Assembly (NCBI RefSeq): GCF_014697425.1
Contig: NZ_JACJRU010000024.1
Location: 1-64,000, forward strand
DNA length: 64,000 nucleotides
Direction: 5' to 3'
Source: Nostoc sp. FACHB-110
GTDB taxonomy: Bacteria; Cyanobacteriota; Cyanobacteriia; Cyanobacteriales; Nostocaceae
Both the position numbers and the translations under genes were made by a program. Shown here in pieces: positions 30,901-39,827 of the stretch (position 1 is the stretch's first letter; each line of letters begins with the position of its first letter). The notes under the pieces are model-generated. The model saw only the letters and a program-made list of their open reading frames with translations, was not told the DNA's origin and made no database searches.

Positions 30901-33388
30901 AAACCACTTGCCACATAATATCTTTTGAGTCGGGAATCGCTCGAATGGCATCATTCAATTCGATTAAAAATCTTTGTTGTCTTTCCTTCTGTTGGAGATT
31001 TTCGATAAGTTGGGCAATTTGTTGCTTGGCTTGAACCTGAGATGTAACTTCAATCGCATGAATAAACACACCTTGAATTCTCTCTTGGATATCCCGCCAC
31101 GGGGAAAATACGCAGTTAAAAAATACTTCTTCGGCTATGCCATCACCATTGCGATCTATGTAAGCGGGGGACTCATCAATGATGAGTGTTTCTCCTGTTT
31201 GGTAAACTTGAGTGATGAAATCAAGGTATTTTTGCCCTTCTAACTCGGGAAAAACTTCCCGCTTTGATTTACCGATAATGTCTTGTTGCCCAGCCAATTG
31301 CAGATACATAGAATTGGCAAATTCATATACTAAGTTTGGCCCGGTAACAATGCTAATCATCACAGGCATCTGCATTAAGATGTCATGTAAGCGCTTGCGT
31401 TCGGTTTCGGCTAACTTTCGCGCTGCTTGTTCTTGTTGTAAAAGGCGATCTCGTTCGGCGGCGATTTGTTTGCGTTGGGTAATATCTACCGAAACGCCAA
31501 TCATCCGTATTGCCTTGCCAGTAGCATCTACATAAACTCTGCCTTGGCTATATTGCCAGCGCAAAGCACCGTTAGGGGCAATTATCCGGTATTCTTGTTG
31601 ATAAGTAGTGCCTGTAGCGATCGCTTGTTGTGTTAAGTCGATCATCTGCTGTTGATCTTCTGGATGAACAATCGCCAAAAAATCTTCTCCTGTGCCTTCT
31701 TGAATGCCCCAAACTTCCAAGGCATTAGGAGAACACACCACCTGATTTTTCATTAAATCTGTGTCCCAAGCAATCATTTGTGCGGAAGATAAAGCAAGTT
31801 GCAGACGTTCTTCCATCTGCCGCAAGTTTTCTTCTATTTGCTTGAGGCGTGTCACATCCTGAAACATTCCAATACCAGTGGCAGGATGCCCATACATAGC
31901 TGGCAAAATTTCGCCCCAGCACAAGGTTGAGCGAATCCCACCTGGCGTATACCAGTTGATTTCATAGTTTTCTAACTTTTCTCCCCGTGCAATTAATACC
32001 GCAGGCATTCTTGCAGTAGGGATGCGATCGCCGTTGGCATCGGTACAATAATAGGCATCGGTGTACTCATCAACAGATTTATGCTTGGGTAAGTCACCCC
32101 CGGCTAATTGGTTAGCAATGCGATTGGCAAAGGTGATTTTTGCTGTTTCTGGTTCAATAAATACCATTGGCGTTGGCATTAAATCCAACACTGTTTCTAA
32201 CCATTTATGTTGGTTTTCTAAAGCTTCCGCTTGCTGTTGCCGGGCTATTTGAGCTTGCTGACGTTCGGTGATATCTTGAAAGACACAAACGGCTGCCACA
32301 ATTTGATTTTGGTAATTAAAAATTGGTGCTGAATTGACAGATATAAAAGTTTGCTGGTCATCATCTTGATGTAGCACCATTTCTTCATTAGATATCACTT
32401 CCCCTTGAAAAAGCGATCGCGCTAAGGGGTAATCTTGCGGCGCATAGGCTCTGCCATCAGTGCTAAAAGCCGCAAAAGGCGTAATCGGTGCATATTCTTC
32501 CAGCTCTAAAGATTTTTCGTAGTCATACCCAGTTATTTGCTTGGCTTGTTCGTTAGCCAAAACTAACTTACCAGTTGCCGCATCAGCAATTAACACCCCT
32601 GTTGGCAACTGCTGTAAAACCGTCATAAACCGAGTATGTTCAATCTCTAGTTCGTGCAGTAATCTTTCCTGTTCCGCATCAGCTTGTTTGCGCTCTGTAA
32701 TATCACGAAAATATAGTGCCACACCAGATGCATATGGATAAGCTTTTACTTCTAAGCAACATCCAACAGGTTCAACCAATTCTTCCCAAGACACAGGAAC
32801 TTGTTGCTCTACAGCCCGATGTAGTTGCTGGTATGCTATTTTACCTACGAGTTCAGGAAAAACTTCCAGCCAAACTTGTTTACCCAGCAGTTCGGCAGGT
32901 GATTTTTGCAGAATTTTCGCTGCTGCTTGATTGACGTATGTATAACGCCAATCTTGGTCAAAAGCTACAAAGGCATCCGTAATATTTTCGAGGATGGTGG
33001 CGACTCGGCTTTCAGCTTCTTGAGCAACAATCAGTCGAGTATACTGTTGCTGGGTATCTGTCATATCTCGCCTGAGAGCGATCGCATCGGGAGCATTTTC
33101 TAATAAAGTGATTAAATCTTGTTGTTGACGTTCTAAAGTGGCGATCGCTTTTTTTTGTTCCATAATCTGAACTTGCAGCTGAGAATTTTCTGCATTCGCG
33201 CTGATTTCATCGGCTGCATTGCCCAAACCACGAGCCAAATGTTCAATCACTTCCGAACGCGAAATGCCTCGCCTGTGCGCTTCATCATCAAGCCTTTGCC
33301 ATGCTGTACTGGTAAGTGACAAACTAACTCGTTGCTTTGTTTCAGAATCCCAATTATTCACAAACTTACCAGTGGTGTCGCGTTTCAT
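27965..33388 (-). CDS. Multi-sensor hybrid histidine kinase with N-terminal ribbon-helix-helix domain
   Basis: 1807 residues, no membrane spans. Residues 20-54 (RVSLSLTSTAWQRLDDEAHRRGISRSEVIEHLARG) form a ribbon-helix-helix fold of the CopG type, a DNA-binding domain seldom joined to kinases. A coiled coil follows (about 62-115). Seven PAS or PAS-like domains are recognisable, interrupted by two GAF domains at about 800-960 and 1225-1390 (FLAVLSHELRSPLN marks the H-box near 1412). The ATPase domain (N-box WNLISNAVKFTP, DTGKGV, GLGLGLAIV) is followed by a linker and a C-terminal receiver (ILVVDDDADM, LLLCDVGMPEMDGY). The linker at about 1663-1673 is encoded by a heptamer repeat (28370-28400). 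Signals and targets are unknown; the head could place the kinase at DNA or mediate dimerisation. Confidence 0.94.
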   Translation of the reverse strand: MKRDTTGKFVNNWDSETKQRVSLSLTSTAWQRLDDEAHRRGISRSEVIEHLARGLGNAADEISANAENSQLQVQIMEQKKAIATLERQQQDLITLLENAPDAIALRRDMTDTQQQYTRLIVAQEAESRVATILENITDAFVAFDQDWRYTYVNQAAAKILQKSPAELLGKQVWLEVFPELVGKIAYQQLHRAVEQQVPVSWEELVEPVGCCLEVKAYPYASGVALYFRDITERKQADAEQERLLHELEIEHTRFMTVLQQLPTGVLIADAATGKLVLANEQAKQITGYDYEKSLELEEYAPITPFAAFSTDGRAYAPQDYPLARSLFQGEVISNEEMVLHQDDDQQTFISVNSAPIFNYQNQIVAAVCVFQDITERQQAQIARQQQAEALENQHKWLETVLDLMPTPMVFIEPETAKITFANRIANQLAGGDLPKHKSVDEYTDAYYCTDANGDRIPTARMPAVLIARGEKLENYEINWYTPGGIRSTLCWGEILPAMYGHPATGIGMFQDVTRLKQIEENLRQMEERLQLALSSAQMIAWDTDLMKNQVVCSPNALEVWGIQEGTGEDFLAIVHPEDQQQMIDLTQQAIATGTTYQQEYRIIAPNGALRWQYSQGRVYVDATGKAIRMIGVSVDITQRKQIAAERDRLLQQEQAARKLAETERKRLHDILMQMPVMISIVTGPNLVYEFANSMYLQLAGQQDIIGKSKREVFPELEGQKYLDFITQVYQTGETLIIDESPAYIDRNGDGIAEEVFFNCVFSPWRDIQERIQGVFIHAIEVTSQVQAKQQIAQLIENLQQKERQQRFLIELNDAIRAIPDSKDIMWQVVCATGQHFQVSRCTYGEIDATQEYVIIERDYCNGVMSIAGSHQMNSFSPEIIAQLKQGKTVVVDDVEIDPRTSGSRAAAFTAIEIKSLLCVPLVKQGQFVALLVLHHHAPRCWTREEVAMMERIAEKTWLAVERSRVEEALRESEAHLQLALKVGRMGTWDWDIQTGVLQWSEGHFTVLGLQPNQCQPSYEVWARRVHADDLAQVEAQLQQAMQENQEYHHEYRLRWLDGSIHWVEARGKFTYDAQGKPKHSIGAVIDITQRKQAEQEREKLLQRERSARNQAETAKRQLATIFNTSPIGMGLLDSQQRYIAMNEALIQINGLTREQHLGHSIAELFGESDPKLVKVFEEIYTTGKPFISPSFAVNIPGRSDRTPGYYNVYYLPTTNAQGRVEDVLVYVVDVTEQVELELAQNFLSEASAVLASSLDYQMTLERLAQLAVSKLADWCTVHIVEENGAIEQITVAHKDPAKLQWAEQTRHKYPLDPNAARGAAYTLRTGESDLLAEIPDELIVQAARDAEHLEILRAVGFKSVMTVPLKTQSRILGVITFVSAESGRRYDEDDLYLAEELAYRASLAIDNAQLYQLAQSDRAKAEAANRVKDEFLAVLSHELRSPLNPILGWTRMLRTQRLNPAKVDLALETIERNAKLQAQLIEDLLDVSRILQGKMTLNVAPVNLAETIAAAKETVRLAAEAKNIQIHTRLNPIAGTVSGDANRLQQIVWNLISNAVKFTPTGGSIEVRLEQVGMYAQIQVQDTGKGVSPKFLPYVFEYFRQEDGTTTRKFGGLGLGLAIVRHLTELHGGTVTAESPGQDLGATFTVRLPLNIQEKQGLDESDRLSTQHSTLSTLLTDIRILVVDDDADMRELAEFILMQSGAQVKTAASAIQALTMLNQSQFDLLLCDVGMPEMDGYSLIRQIRKWSPQQGGTIPAIALTAYAGEINQQQALQAGFQQHLAKPIDPQELVQSIAKLIANSRLSKSMQ
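28370..28400. repeat. Heptamer tandem repeat inside the giant kinase gene
   Basis: Tandem GTGCTGA units; on the coding strand this reads ACTCAGC repeated and is translated as LSTQHSTLST between the ATPase and receiver domains. The same repeat, not translated, occurs at 50385-50417 and 50469-50500. Confidence 0.8.
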
Positions 33389-33614
33389 GAAGATTTACCC
33401 GTATGCGTACACGGTTTCTTCTATTGAATGAGACTTAATCCCCGATCAGGATCTCCCTTGAGAATGAAGTTTCAAAGGTGAAGGGAGTAAATTTTTGGGT
33501 AAATCCTGGCAAAATTTCAGGTTAACAATTTTAGATTTGGCTTCCATCTAAAATCCCCAATCATACAAGATGGATTTTGGGCAAACTAAAATAGCCCCAT
33601 TCTGCCAACATAAG

Positions 33615-34292
33615 ATGAAAAAACTGCTATTTTGCCAAAAATTATCTTTCAGCTTGCTAGTTGCAACTACTTTACTCATGACTTGTAAACTATCTCAAGC
33701 ATCTACTCCAGCAACCTCTACTCAAACACCAACCACCAAAGAAGCTAAAATTATTGGCGGTATGATCGATTGCGATAATGATGGACGGCAAAATGACTCG
33801 CGCATTGATGACGATGGTGATGGAATCCCCGATAAATGTGTGATTGGCAATTCTTCTTCACTAGAAGAAAATTATGAGACTGTACCCATACAAAAGGAAG
33901 ACATCAAGGCTAATACTTCACAAGAACTGTTTGATGAACTTATGCAGTCTCTGTCAGAAATGACTGAAGGTTGCAATGAAGCAACAAAAGTCCAAGCAGG
34001 TATAAGTTACAGTATTTGTACAATCAATAACGAACCTGTAAAAGCTGCTGAAGCACTGTTAGAAGCAGGCGATGGTATAGGATTCTGGTTTAAAAATAAC
34101 AAAGTTGTGGCAATTCAATATTTCCACTCAGGAGAAACCCTTTTCTTTGATGATGAAAAATTAATTGCTAAATTTTCTGATAACCAAGAACTACAAAGTA
34201 ACTTCACTGATGAAGAACGTCAGGAAGCTGAAAATTTAGCAAAAAATGGCTACCATAAAATTTTTCAAGTTTTTGCATTGGAAGCCCAATGA
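33615..34292 (+). CDS. Secreted or lipid-anchored protein with an Asp-rich calcium-binding-like segment
   Basis: 225 residues from the ATG at 33615, which opens a good signal sequence (MKKLLFCQKLSFSLLVATTLLMTC); an in-frame ATG at 33570 lies upstream of it. The end could be a lipobox-like LLMTC or an AxA site in LSQASTPA. Residues 46-80 contain DCDNDGRQNDSRIDDDGDGIPDKC, a run of Asp/Asn/Gly framed by two Cys and very similar to the calcium-binding thrombospondin type-3 repeat. The rest is a mixed alpha/beta domain (ETLFFDDEKLIAKFSD...) that I do not recognise. Ca binding is inference. Stands alone, divergent from the giant kinase. Confidence 0.8.
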   Translation: MKKLLFCQKLSFSLLVATTLLMTCKLSQASTPATSTQTPTTKEAKIIGGMIDCDNDGRQNDSRIDDDGDGIPDKCVIGNSSSLEENYETVPIQKEDIKANTSQELFDELMQSLSEMTEGCNEATKVQAGISYSICTINNEPVKAAEALLEAGDGIGFWFKNNKVVAIQYFHSGETLFFDDEKLIAKFSDNQELQSNFTDEERQEAENLAKNGYHKIFQVFALEAQ

Positions 34293-34378
34293 GTTTTGAG
34301 GAAAGTTAGCCTCAACAGCAATCAAGCGTTTTGACAAAGTTTGCACCTTCCCTTTAAATTCTGCTGTCACAACCAAAT

Positions 34379-35167
34379 TTATTGCCACTTCAACAACATA
34401 AAAATTGCCACTAAAATGACAAAATAACCAAAGCCTTTTTCTAGTTGTTTTGCTTCCAGAAATTGGGTTAAATATGCTCCTATTAGCATTCCTGCACTAG
34501 CAGCTAAACTAAAAGTTAACATCAAGTTTATATCGACAGGAATTGAACCCAAATATCCTATAAATCCCGATATAGATTTGAAGACAATAATTGCTAAAGA
34601 AGTACCAATAGCTTGCCTAATTGGGGTATTTCCTAACAAGACCAACGCCGGAATAATCATAAAGCCACCACCAGTCCCAACCAGTCCGGTAATGATTCCC
34701 ACCCCTAAACCTTCTAATGGAATGGCAAACCAACTAGGAAAATGACTCGATTTTTCCTGAGTTATTTGTGTGTCTACTTCTGCTGGTACAGGTTCATGAT
34801 TGCTATTTTGAATCATAAAATACGCAGCCAGTAACATCATACTGATGAATAAGCCAAGCTGAATGGTTGGTGTAATCAAGGGAAGAGTCGCCATCCGCGC
34901 GCCAATATAAGCTCCGAGCATCGCACCGGGAGCAAAGAGAACTGCTATTTTAAAGTTGACATTGCCTTGTTGCCAGTGTGGTACTATGCCAATCAAGCTG
35001 ACAACTCCTACAATCACTAAACTCATAGCGATCGCAGATTTCACCTGTACTCCCATAACATAAATTAAGACAGGTACAGCTAAAATTGAGCCGCCACCAC
35101 CAATTAAACCTAAGCTCAGACCCACACAAACAGCTAAGAAGTAACCAATAATCCCAGAAAGCGTCAT
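34379..35167 (-). CDS. TauE/SafE family membrane transporter
   Basis: 262 residues from the ATG at 35167; the frame goes on to a TTG at 35188. Eight membrane spans in two similar halves, each with the family's glycine-rich signature: CVGLSLGLIGGGGSILAVPVLIY near the N-terminus and GVGIITGLVGTGGGFMIIPALVLL in the middle, with conserved 'GT(S)LAI' segments after each. The family moves sulfite, sulfoacetate, or other organosulfur anions and sometimes other small anions across the inner membrane. No sulfur genes are adjacent, so the substrate remains open. Confidence 0.92.
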   Translation of the reverse strand: MTLSGIIGYFLAVCVGLSLGLIGGGGSILAVPVLIYVMGVQVKSAIAMSLVIVGVVSLIGIVPHWQQGNVNFKIAVLFAPGAMLGAYIGARMATLPLITPTIQLGLFISMMLLAAYFMIQNSNHEPVPAEVDTQITQEKSSHFPSWFAIPLEGLGVGIITGLVGTGGGFMIIPALVLLGNTPIRQAIGTSLAIIVFKSISGFIGYLGSIPVDINLMLTFSLAASAGMLIGAYLTQFLEAKQLEKGFGYFVILVAIFMLLKWQ

Positions 35168-35561
35168 AAAAAGCAACGTAACAGTCAAATTCCGACAGAT
35201 TAATTACTATAAGCGATCGCCTTGGACGTGTGCGATCGCTATTAGCAACTTGCTAGAGAGACGCTATCAAGTTTGGATAACAAAATCTGATGTGGTTAAT
35301 AACGATACGTGATAAATCTACAGTTATTTCTTCAAAATACTGAATAAATTACGCAAATTCTAAATTTTTCGGTTCTTGCGTCCGGTTTATGGTGGAGCAT
35401 TAAAACCGCAGTTTTATAGAAAGGCTCAAAAACTTAAAACCCAATCACAGAGATAAATACAACCTATATTTATCTTGGTACTTAAGTCCTGTTACAAAAA
35501 AAGGTGGTTAATAACCACCTTTCTCAAAATAAAAATGACTTGTGAATTTCACATAGCAGAC
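35168..35561. other. Intergenic region with the dxs terminator
   Basis: About 390 bases upstream of the TauE/SafE gene and downstream of dxs, both on the minus strand. It includes two HIP1 palindromes near 35215 and 35235 and the dxs terminator at 35500-35522. The TauE/SafE promoter must lie in the 35168-35480 part; I could not place it. Confidence 0.5.
35496..35522 (-). terminator. dxs: Rho-independent terminator of dxs
   Basis: On the minus strand the palindrome AAAGGTGGTTA/TAACCACCTTT (35500-35522) is followed by a run of T (A tract at 35496-35500 on the plus strand). It lies 40 bases after the dxs stop and has the classic shape of an intrinsic terminator. Confidence 0.8.
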
Positions 35562-37469
35562 TTAAACGACTGTAGATAGTTGCTTTTGAAAGTAAGCCTG
35601 CATAACTCTTTCCGCAATTTGACGGCTGGTTAATCCCAATTGTGCTTTTGATTCTTCTGGGGTAGCGTGTTCCACTAACACATCAGGAATACCAATGCGC
35701 TTCACAGGGACAACGATATCAGCGTCTAGTAATGCTTCCGCCACAGCAGAACCAAAGCCGCCCATCACACAACCTTCTTCGAGAGTGACAACACGACCAA
35801 TCTTCTTCGCCAAGGGTAAAATTAACTCTGTATCTAAAGGCTTGACAAAGCGGGCATTAATCACTGTGGCTTCAATACCATGTTCGCTGAGAATTTCAGC
35901 GGCCTGCATACTGGGGTAAACCATTGTGCCGTAGCCAACGATTAACACGTCATCGCCATTGCGGAGAATTTCACCCTTACCAATTTCTAAAGGTTCCCAA
36001 CCTTCTTCCATCAAGGGTACACCATAACCATTACCACGGGGGAAGCGCATAGCGATCGCACTACTGGTATGGTTAATGCCAGTGACAATCATTCTTTGTA
36101 ATTCGGCTTCATCCTTGGGAGCCATCAACACAATATTCGGAATGCAGCGCAAATAAGCAATGTCATACATCCCTTGGTGAGTAGGGCCATCTGCACCCAC
36201 AATTCCCGCCCTGTCTAAACAGAAGAACACAGGCAGATTTTGAATACAGACATCGTGAATGATTTGGTCATAAGCCCGTTGTAAGAAAGTGGAATAAATA
36301 GCCGCCACCGGACGCATCCCTTCAGATGCTAAACCTGCAGCCAGAGTCACAGCGTGTTGTTCAGCAATGCCAACATCTATATATTGATTAGGCAGTTTCG
36401 CTTGGAGTTTGTCTAACCCTGTACCTGTGGCCATTGCGGCTGTAATGCCGATAATTTTCGGGTTTTGTTCAGCTAATTTAACTAAAGTGTGGGCAAAGAC
36501 TTTAGCATAAGCAGGAGGTTTGGGTTTGCTAGAAGGAATAGCTTTACCCGTTGCCAAGTTAAAGGGATTTTGGGCATGGTAGCCTACTTGGTCTTGTTCT
36601 GCCAGTTCATAGCCTTTACCTTTGGTTGTGACTACATGTACTAAAACTGGCCCTTGTATTTGATGCGCTTGTTGGAAAGTCGCAATCAATTCTTCTAAAT
36701 TGTGTCCATCAACTGGCCCCATGTAGGTAAAGCCCAGTTCTTCAAACACCGCCCCTACTTTAGGAACCGCCAACCGCTTCATCCCTTCTTTAATGCGTCC
36801 CAATTCTGGTGATAAAGATTCACCCACAAACGGAATTTGCTTGAATTGTTCTTCAAAGTTATCTTTGATGAATTGTACAGGCGGGCTAAGACGCATTTTA
36901 TTTAGGTAGCGAGGAATAGCACCGACGTTAGGCGAGATTGACATCTCGTTATCGTTCAACACTACCAGCAAGTTAGTTTTCGGCAGATGTCCAGCGTGGT
37001 TGATAGCTTCTAAAGCCATCCCACCAGTTAAAGCACCATCACCAATGACTGCAACAGCTTTAAATTTTTCGCCTTTTAAATCTCTAGCTAATGCCATACC
37101 CAAAGCTGCGGAAATACTTGTAGAAGCGTGTCCCGCACCAAAGTGATCGAATTTGCTTTCGCAGCGTTTGAGATAACCTGCAATTCCTTCTTTTTGTCTG
37201 AGGGTATGAAAATTACTGTAGCGTCCTGTAATCAATTTGTGGGGATAAGCTTGGTGTCCTACATCCCAAATCACTTTATCCCGGTCTAAATCTAGTGTCT
37301 GGTATAGCCCTAGAGTTAACTCTACAACACCCAAACCTGGCCCTAGATGCCCACCCGTTGCTGCTACTGTTTGCAGGTGTTTATCTCGAATTTGGCGGGC
37401 AATCTGTTGCAGTTGCCGAATAGATAGACCGTGCAACTGGTTAGGATGGGTGATTTCGCTCAAATGCAT
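35562..37469 (-). CDS. dxs: 1-deoxy-D-xylulose-5-phosphate synthase
   Basis: 635 residues, typical length. Dxs condenses pyruvate and glyceraldehyde-3-phosphate, the first step of the MEP pathway to isoprenoids such as carotenoids, phytol and plastoquinone. The thiamine-diphosphate motif GDGALTGGMALEAIN...NDNEMSISPN binds Mg and cofactor; the E/Glu-containing AEQHAVTLAAGLA segment activates the cofactor, and DRAGIVGADGPTHQG is diagnostic for Dxs against transketolase. The N-terminal GGHLGPGLGVVELT and the C-terminal transketolase domain are complete. Single gene with an intrinsic terminator at 35500. Confidence 0.97.
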   Translation of the reverse strand: MHLSEITHPNQLHGLSIRQLQQIARQIRDKHLQTVAATGGHLGPGLGVVELTLGLYQTLDLDRDKVIWDVGHQAYPHKLITGRYSNFHTLRQKEGIAGYLKRCESKFDHFGAGHASTSISAALGMALARDLKGEKFKAVAVIGDGALTGGMALEAINHAGHLPKTNLLVVLNDNEMSISPNVGAIPRYLNKMRLSPPVQFIKDNFEEQFKQIPFVGESLSPELGRIKEGMKRLAVPKVGAVFEELGFTYMGPVDGHNLEELIATFQQAHQIQGPVLVHVVTTKGKGYELAEQDQVGYHAQNPFNLATGKAIPSSKPKPPAYAKVFAHTLVKLAEQNPKIIGITAAMATGTGLDKLQAKLPNQYIDVGIAEQHAVTLAAGLASEGMRPVAAIYSTFLQRAYDQIIHDVCIQNLPVFFCLDRAGIVGADGPTHQGMYDIAYLRCIPNIVLMAPKDEAELQRMIVTGINHTSSAIAMRFPRGNGYGVPLMEEGWEPLEIGKGEILRNGDDVLIVGYGTMVYPSMQAAEILSEHGIEATVINARFVKPLDTELILPLAKKIGRVVTLEEGCVMGGFGSAVAEALLDADIVVPVKRIGIPDVLVEHATPEESKAQLGLTSRQIAERVMQAYFQKQLSTVV

Positions 37470-37766
37470 ATTATAGGGTTTTCCTCTCTAATTTCTACTT
37501 CTGGTATTTTTGATTTTCCCACGGTCGGGTTGCCCCCATAATCATGAGGAATTGTAATTCTGTTACAGATTCCATCAAAAAAGGGAATAAGGCTGGGGAA
37601 CAGGGAAAAGTTTTGCTCTTTTTCCCTCAATTTGTTGCCATGTGGGAGTGAAAAACCCCTACTTCTAGTAGTAGCAAGTTTTAGAAGATGTCTGAATTCT
37701 TACTCAAAACATTCTGTGGCCCATTGCCTGTTAAGTATTGCCTCTTCAATCAGAAATACGGGTACG

Positions 37767-38471
37767 TTACCTTTGTTGCTGAGGGGAATTTGTATTATCA
37801 GGCACACTCGGAACTTCGGGAGTTTCGGGTAGTTGTCGTTGCCTTTGTAAATATTTACTCAATATATAAGCCATATCGCCACGGGTCATCGGCCGCAATG
37901 GAGAAATATTGCCTTGGCTATCGGTATTGATAAATCCTTCAGATATGACTGTAGCGATCGCTCTTCTTGCCCAAGTCGGAATCGAGCCAGCATCAGGATA
38001 AGATGATAAAGTCTCATTCACAGTTTGATCATCAAACTGAAACACCCCGTAAGCTTGGGCGAAAATCGCTAAAGCTTCTGCCCTAGTTACTCTTTGGTTA
38101 GGGAAAAACAAATTACCGCGATAGCCTTTCATAATGTCGGTTTTTAAGACTATCTGAATATCATTAAATGCTGGATTAGAAGCAGCTACATCTGGAATGA
38201 CAACATTTTCTTGACTAACAGCTTGGCGTTTATCAAGGTGAAATGCTTTGACCATAATTGTTGCCAATTCTGCCCGACTCAACAACTTTTCTGGATAAAA
38301 ATTGCCATCCGGTGCATTAGTCATCCATTGGGCAGCAATTACCTTTTGAATACTCTCTGCCGTTGTTCCAGCAGAGGTTTGGGTCGATTGTGCTTGCACA
38401 ACTAAAGGAAAACTTTGAAGTAGCACAACTAACGAAATAGTACCGATGCACTGGCTGAGATTTCTCGTCAT
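37767..38471 (-). CDS. S-layer homology (SLH) domain protein
   Basis: 234 residues from the ATG at 38471; the extension to 38537 lies over a TTCCCTG-type repeat and is not convincing. A signal peptide (MTRNLSQCIGTISLVVLLQSFPLVVQAQ) is followed by three SLH-like segments: AAQWMTNAPDGNFYPEKLLSRAELATIMVKAF, IVLKTDIMKGYRGNLFFPNQRVTRAEALAIFAQAYG and VISEGFINTDSQGNISPLRPMTRGDMAYILSKYL. SLH domains hold proteins to the cell wall polymers. Beyond the three SLH units only a Pro-rich tail is present, so this may be an anchoring protein without an effector. Not in an operon. Confidence 0.93.
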   Translation of the reverse strand: MTRNLSQCIGTISLVVLLQSFPLVVQAQSTQTSAGTTAESIQKVIAAQWMTNAPDGNFYPEKLLSRAELATIMVKAFHLDKRQAVSQENVVIPDVAASNPAFNDIQIVLKTDIMKGYRGNLFFPNQRVTRAEALAIFAQAYGVFQFDDQTVNETLSSYPDAGSIPTWARRAIATVISEGFINTDSQGNISPLRPMTRGDMAYILSKYLQRQRQLPETPEVPSVPDNTNSPQQQR

Positions 38472-38963
38472 TTTCAGATGCTCATAGAAACATAACAAGA
38501 CTGTCAGACTGAATTTACAGCAGGGAACAGGGAACACAGGACAGGCAACAAAGTTGGGAAAATTTGTACCTTATATGCTTGCTGTAAGTTCAAACTTGGG
38601 CCACTCAACATTCCAAAGCTTATCAACTTACTGACGAATTGCATCTCTATAATGTTGCAAATCCGACTAAAAAACACAATCATTGGTCATTTGTCAATAG
38701 TTCTTCGTTAAGAGTAATATAACGCGATGTGCTGAGTGCTGTTAGTGGTAGCGGGAGTTGAGCAGCGTGCTGAATATAAACTCGGTATTCTCAGGAGTTT
38801 CAGCAATGAACATAGTCCTAATCTATGCTTCGACTGCTATAAATAATTAATTCTTATTCTTTCCCCGACACCCCACACCCCACACCCAATTCAACTCCTG
38901 CTTCCCCTGCTTACCATCTGCCTTCTAATATGGACTATATGCAGTTTTTGTGGAGTTTTGGGA
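38472..38963. other. Intergenic region between divergent genes
   Basis: About 490 bases. It contains a CAGGGAACAGGGAACAC repeat (38519-38540), a GTGCTGAGTGCTG heptamer pair (38729-38741) and a C-rich ACACCCCACACCC tract (38867-38888), all belonging to repeat families seen elsewhere in the window. rpiA and the SLH gene are transcribed away from it. No gene is visible. Confidence 0.55.
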
Positions 38964-39671
38964 ATGACCGCAGCAGATCCCGTAAAGTTGATGAAGCAAG
39001 AAGTGGGTAAGGCCGCTGCCCTTTTGGTAAAATCAGGTTCAATTGTTGGATTGGGTACAGGTTCAACTACAGCCTACACAATTCAATATTTAGGCGATCG
39101 CCTCAAATCTGGTGAACTTAAAGATATCGTCGGTATTCCTACCTCTTTTCAATCAGAAGTCTTGGCAAAAGAATACGGTGTTCCTCTCACCACTTTAGAT
39201 GCTGTTGACCATATTGATATTGCCATTGATGGTGCAGATGAAGTTGACCCCCACAAGAACTTAATTAAAGGTGGCGGTGCAGCCCACACCCGCGAAAAGG
39301 TAGTTGATTATTTAGCAAAACAATTCATTGTCGTTGTAGACAGTGGTAAGTTAGTAGACCGCTTGGGTTCTGTATTTGCAGTCCCAGTTGAAGTCATCCC
39401 AATGGCAATTACCCCCGTTACCAACGCTATCAAAGCACTAGGCGGTAAACCAGAACTGCGTATGGGTGTGAAAAAAGCTGGCCCTGTAATTACTGACCAA
39501 GGTAATTTTGTTCTCGATGTCAGGTTTGACTCAATTGATGACCCCGTAAACTTGGAAAAAACTTTAAATAACATTCCCGGCGTTCTGGAGAATGGTATTT
39601 TTGTCAACTGTGCCGACATCGTTTTAGTTGGCGAAGTTATCGATGGTCAGCCAGTAGTACGGCAACTGTAA
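38964..39671 (+). CDS. rpiA: Ribose-5-phosphate isomerase A
   Basis: 235 residues from the ATG at 38964, which is preceded by TGGAG; a TTG two codons upstream is also possible. RpiA converts ribose-5-phosphate and ribulose-5-phosphate and serves the Calvin cycle and the pentose phosphate pathway. GLGTGSTTAYTIQYLG is the phosphate-binding loop, PTSFQSEVLAKEYGVPL is conserved, and DIAIDGADEVDPHKNLIKGGGAAHTREKVVDYLAKQFIVVVDSGK holds the catalytic Asp, Glu and Lys. Length and motifs are normal. Single gene. Confidence 0.96.
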   Translation: MTAADPVKLMKQEVGKAAALLVKSGSIVGLGTGSTTAYTIQYLGDRLKSGELKDIVGIPTSFQSEVLAKEYGVPLTTLDAVDHIDIAIDGADEVDPHKNLIKGGGAAHTREKVVDYLAKQFIVVVDSGKLVDRLGSVFAVPVEVIPMAITPVTNAIKALGGKPELRMGVKKAGPVITDQGNFVLDVRFDSIDDPVNLEKTLNNIPGVLENGIFVNCADIVLVGEVIDGQPVVRQL

Positions 39672-39801
39672 TCCTCATACCGTAGGGAACAGGGTGAGGG
39701 GAACCAAAAAGTATCAGGCTAATTTTATATAGCTTGGCTTTTGTAGGGGTTGTGGATATCAGGGACAATGATTAACCTACACCCTACACCCCTACACCCT
39801 G

Positions 39802-39815
39802 ACACCCAGCCTCTA
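39802..39815. repeat. Dispersed motif ACACCCAGYCTC, copy 1
   Basis: ACACCCAGCCTCTA preceded by a tract of CTACACC units. Matching copies lie at 40523-40536 and 59845-59858. Confidence 0.5.
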
Positions 39816-39827
39816 CAAATATTAATA

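Noticed and set aside
33528..33554. ATTTTAGAT / ATCTAAAAT hairpin as a terminator
   Set aside because: It lies upstream of the lipoprotein gene and not after any gene end; AT-only stem without a U-run. It resembles the AAAATCTAAAATC repeats seen before ychF.
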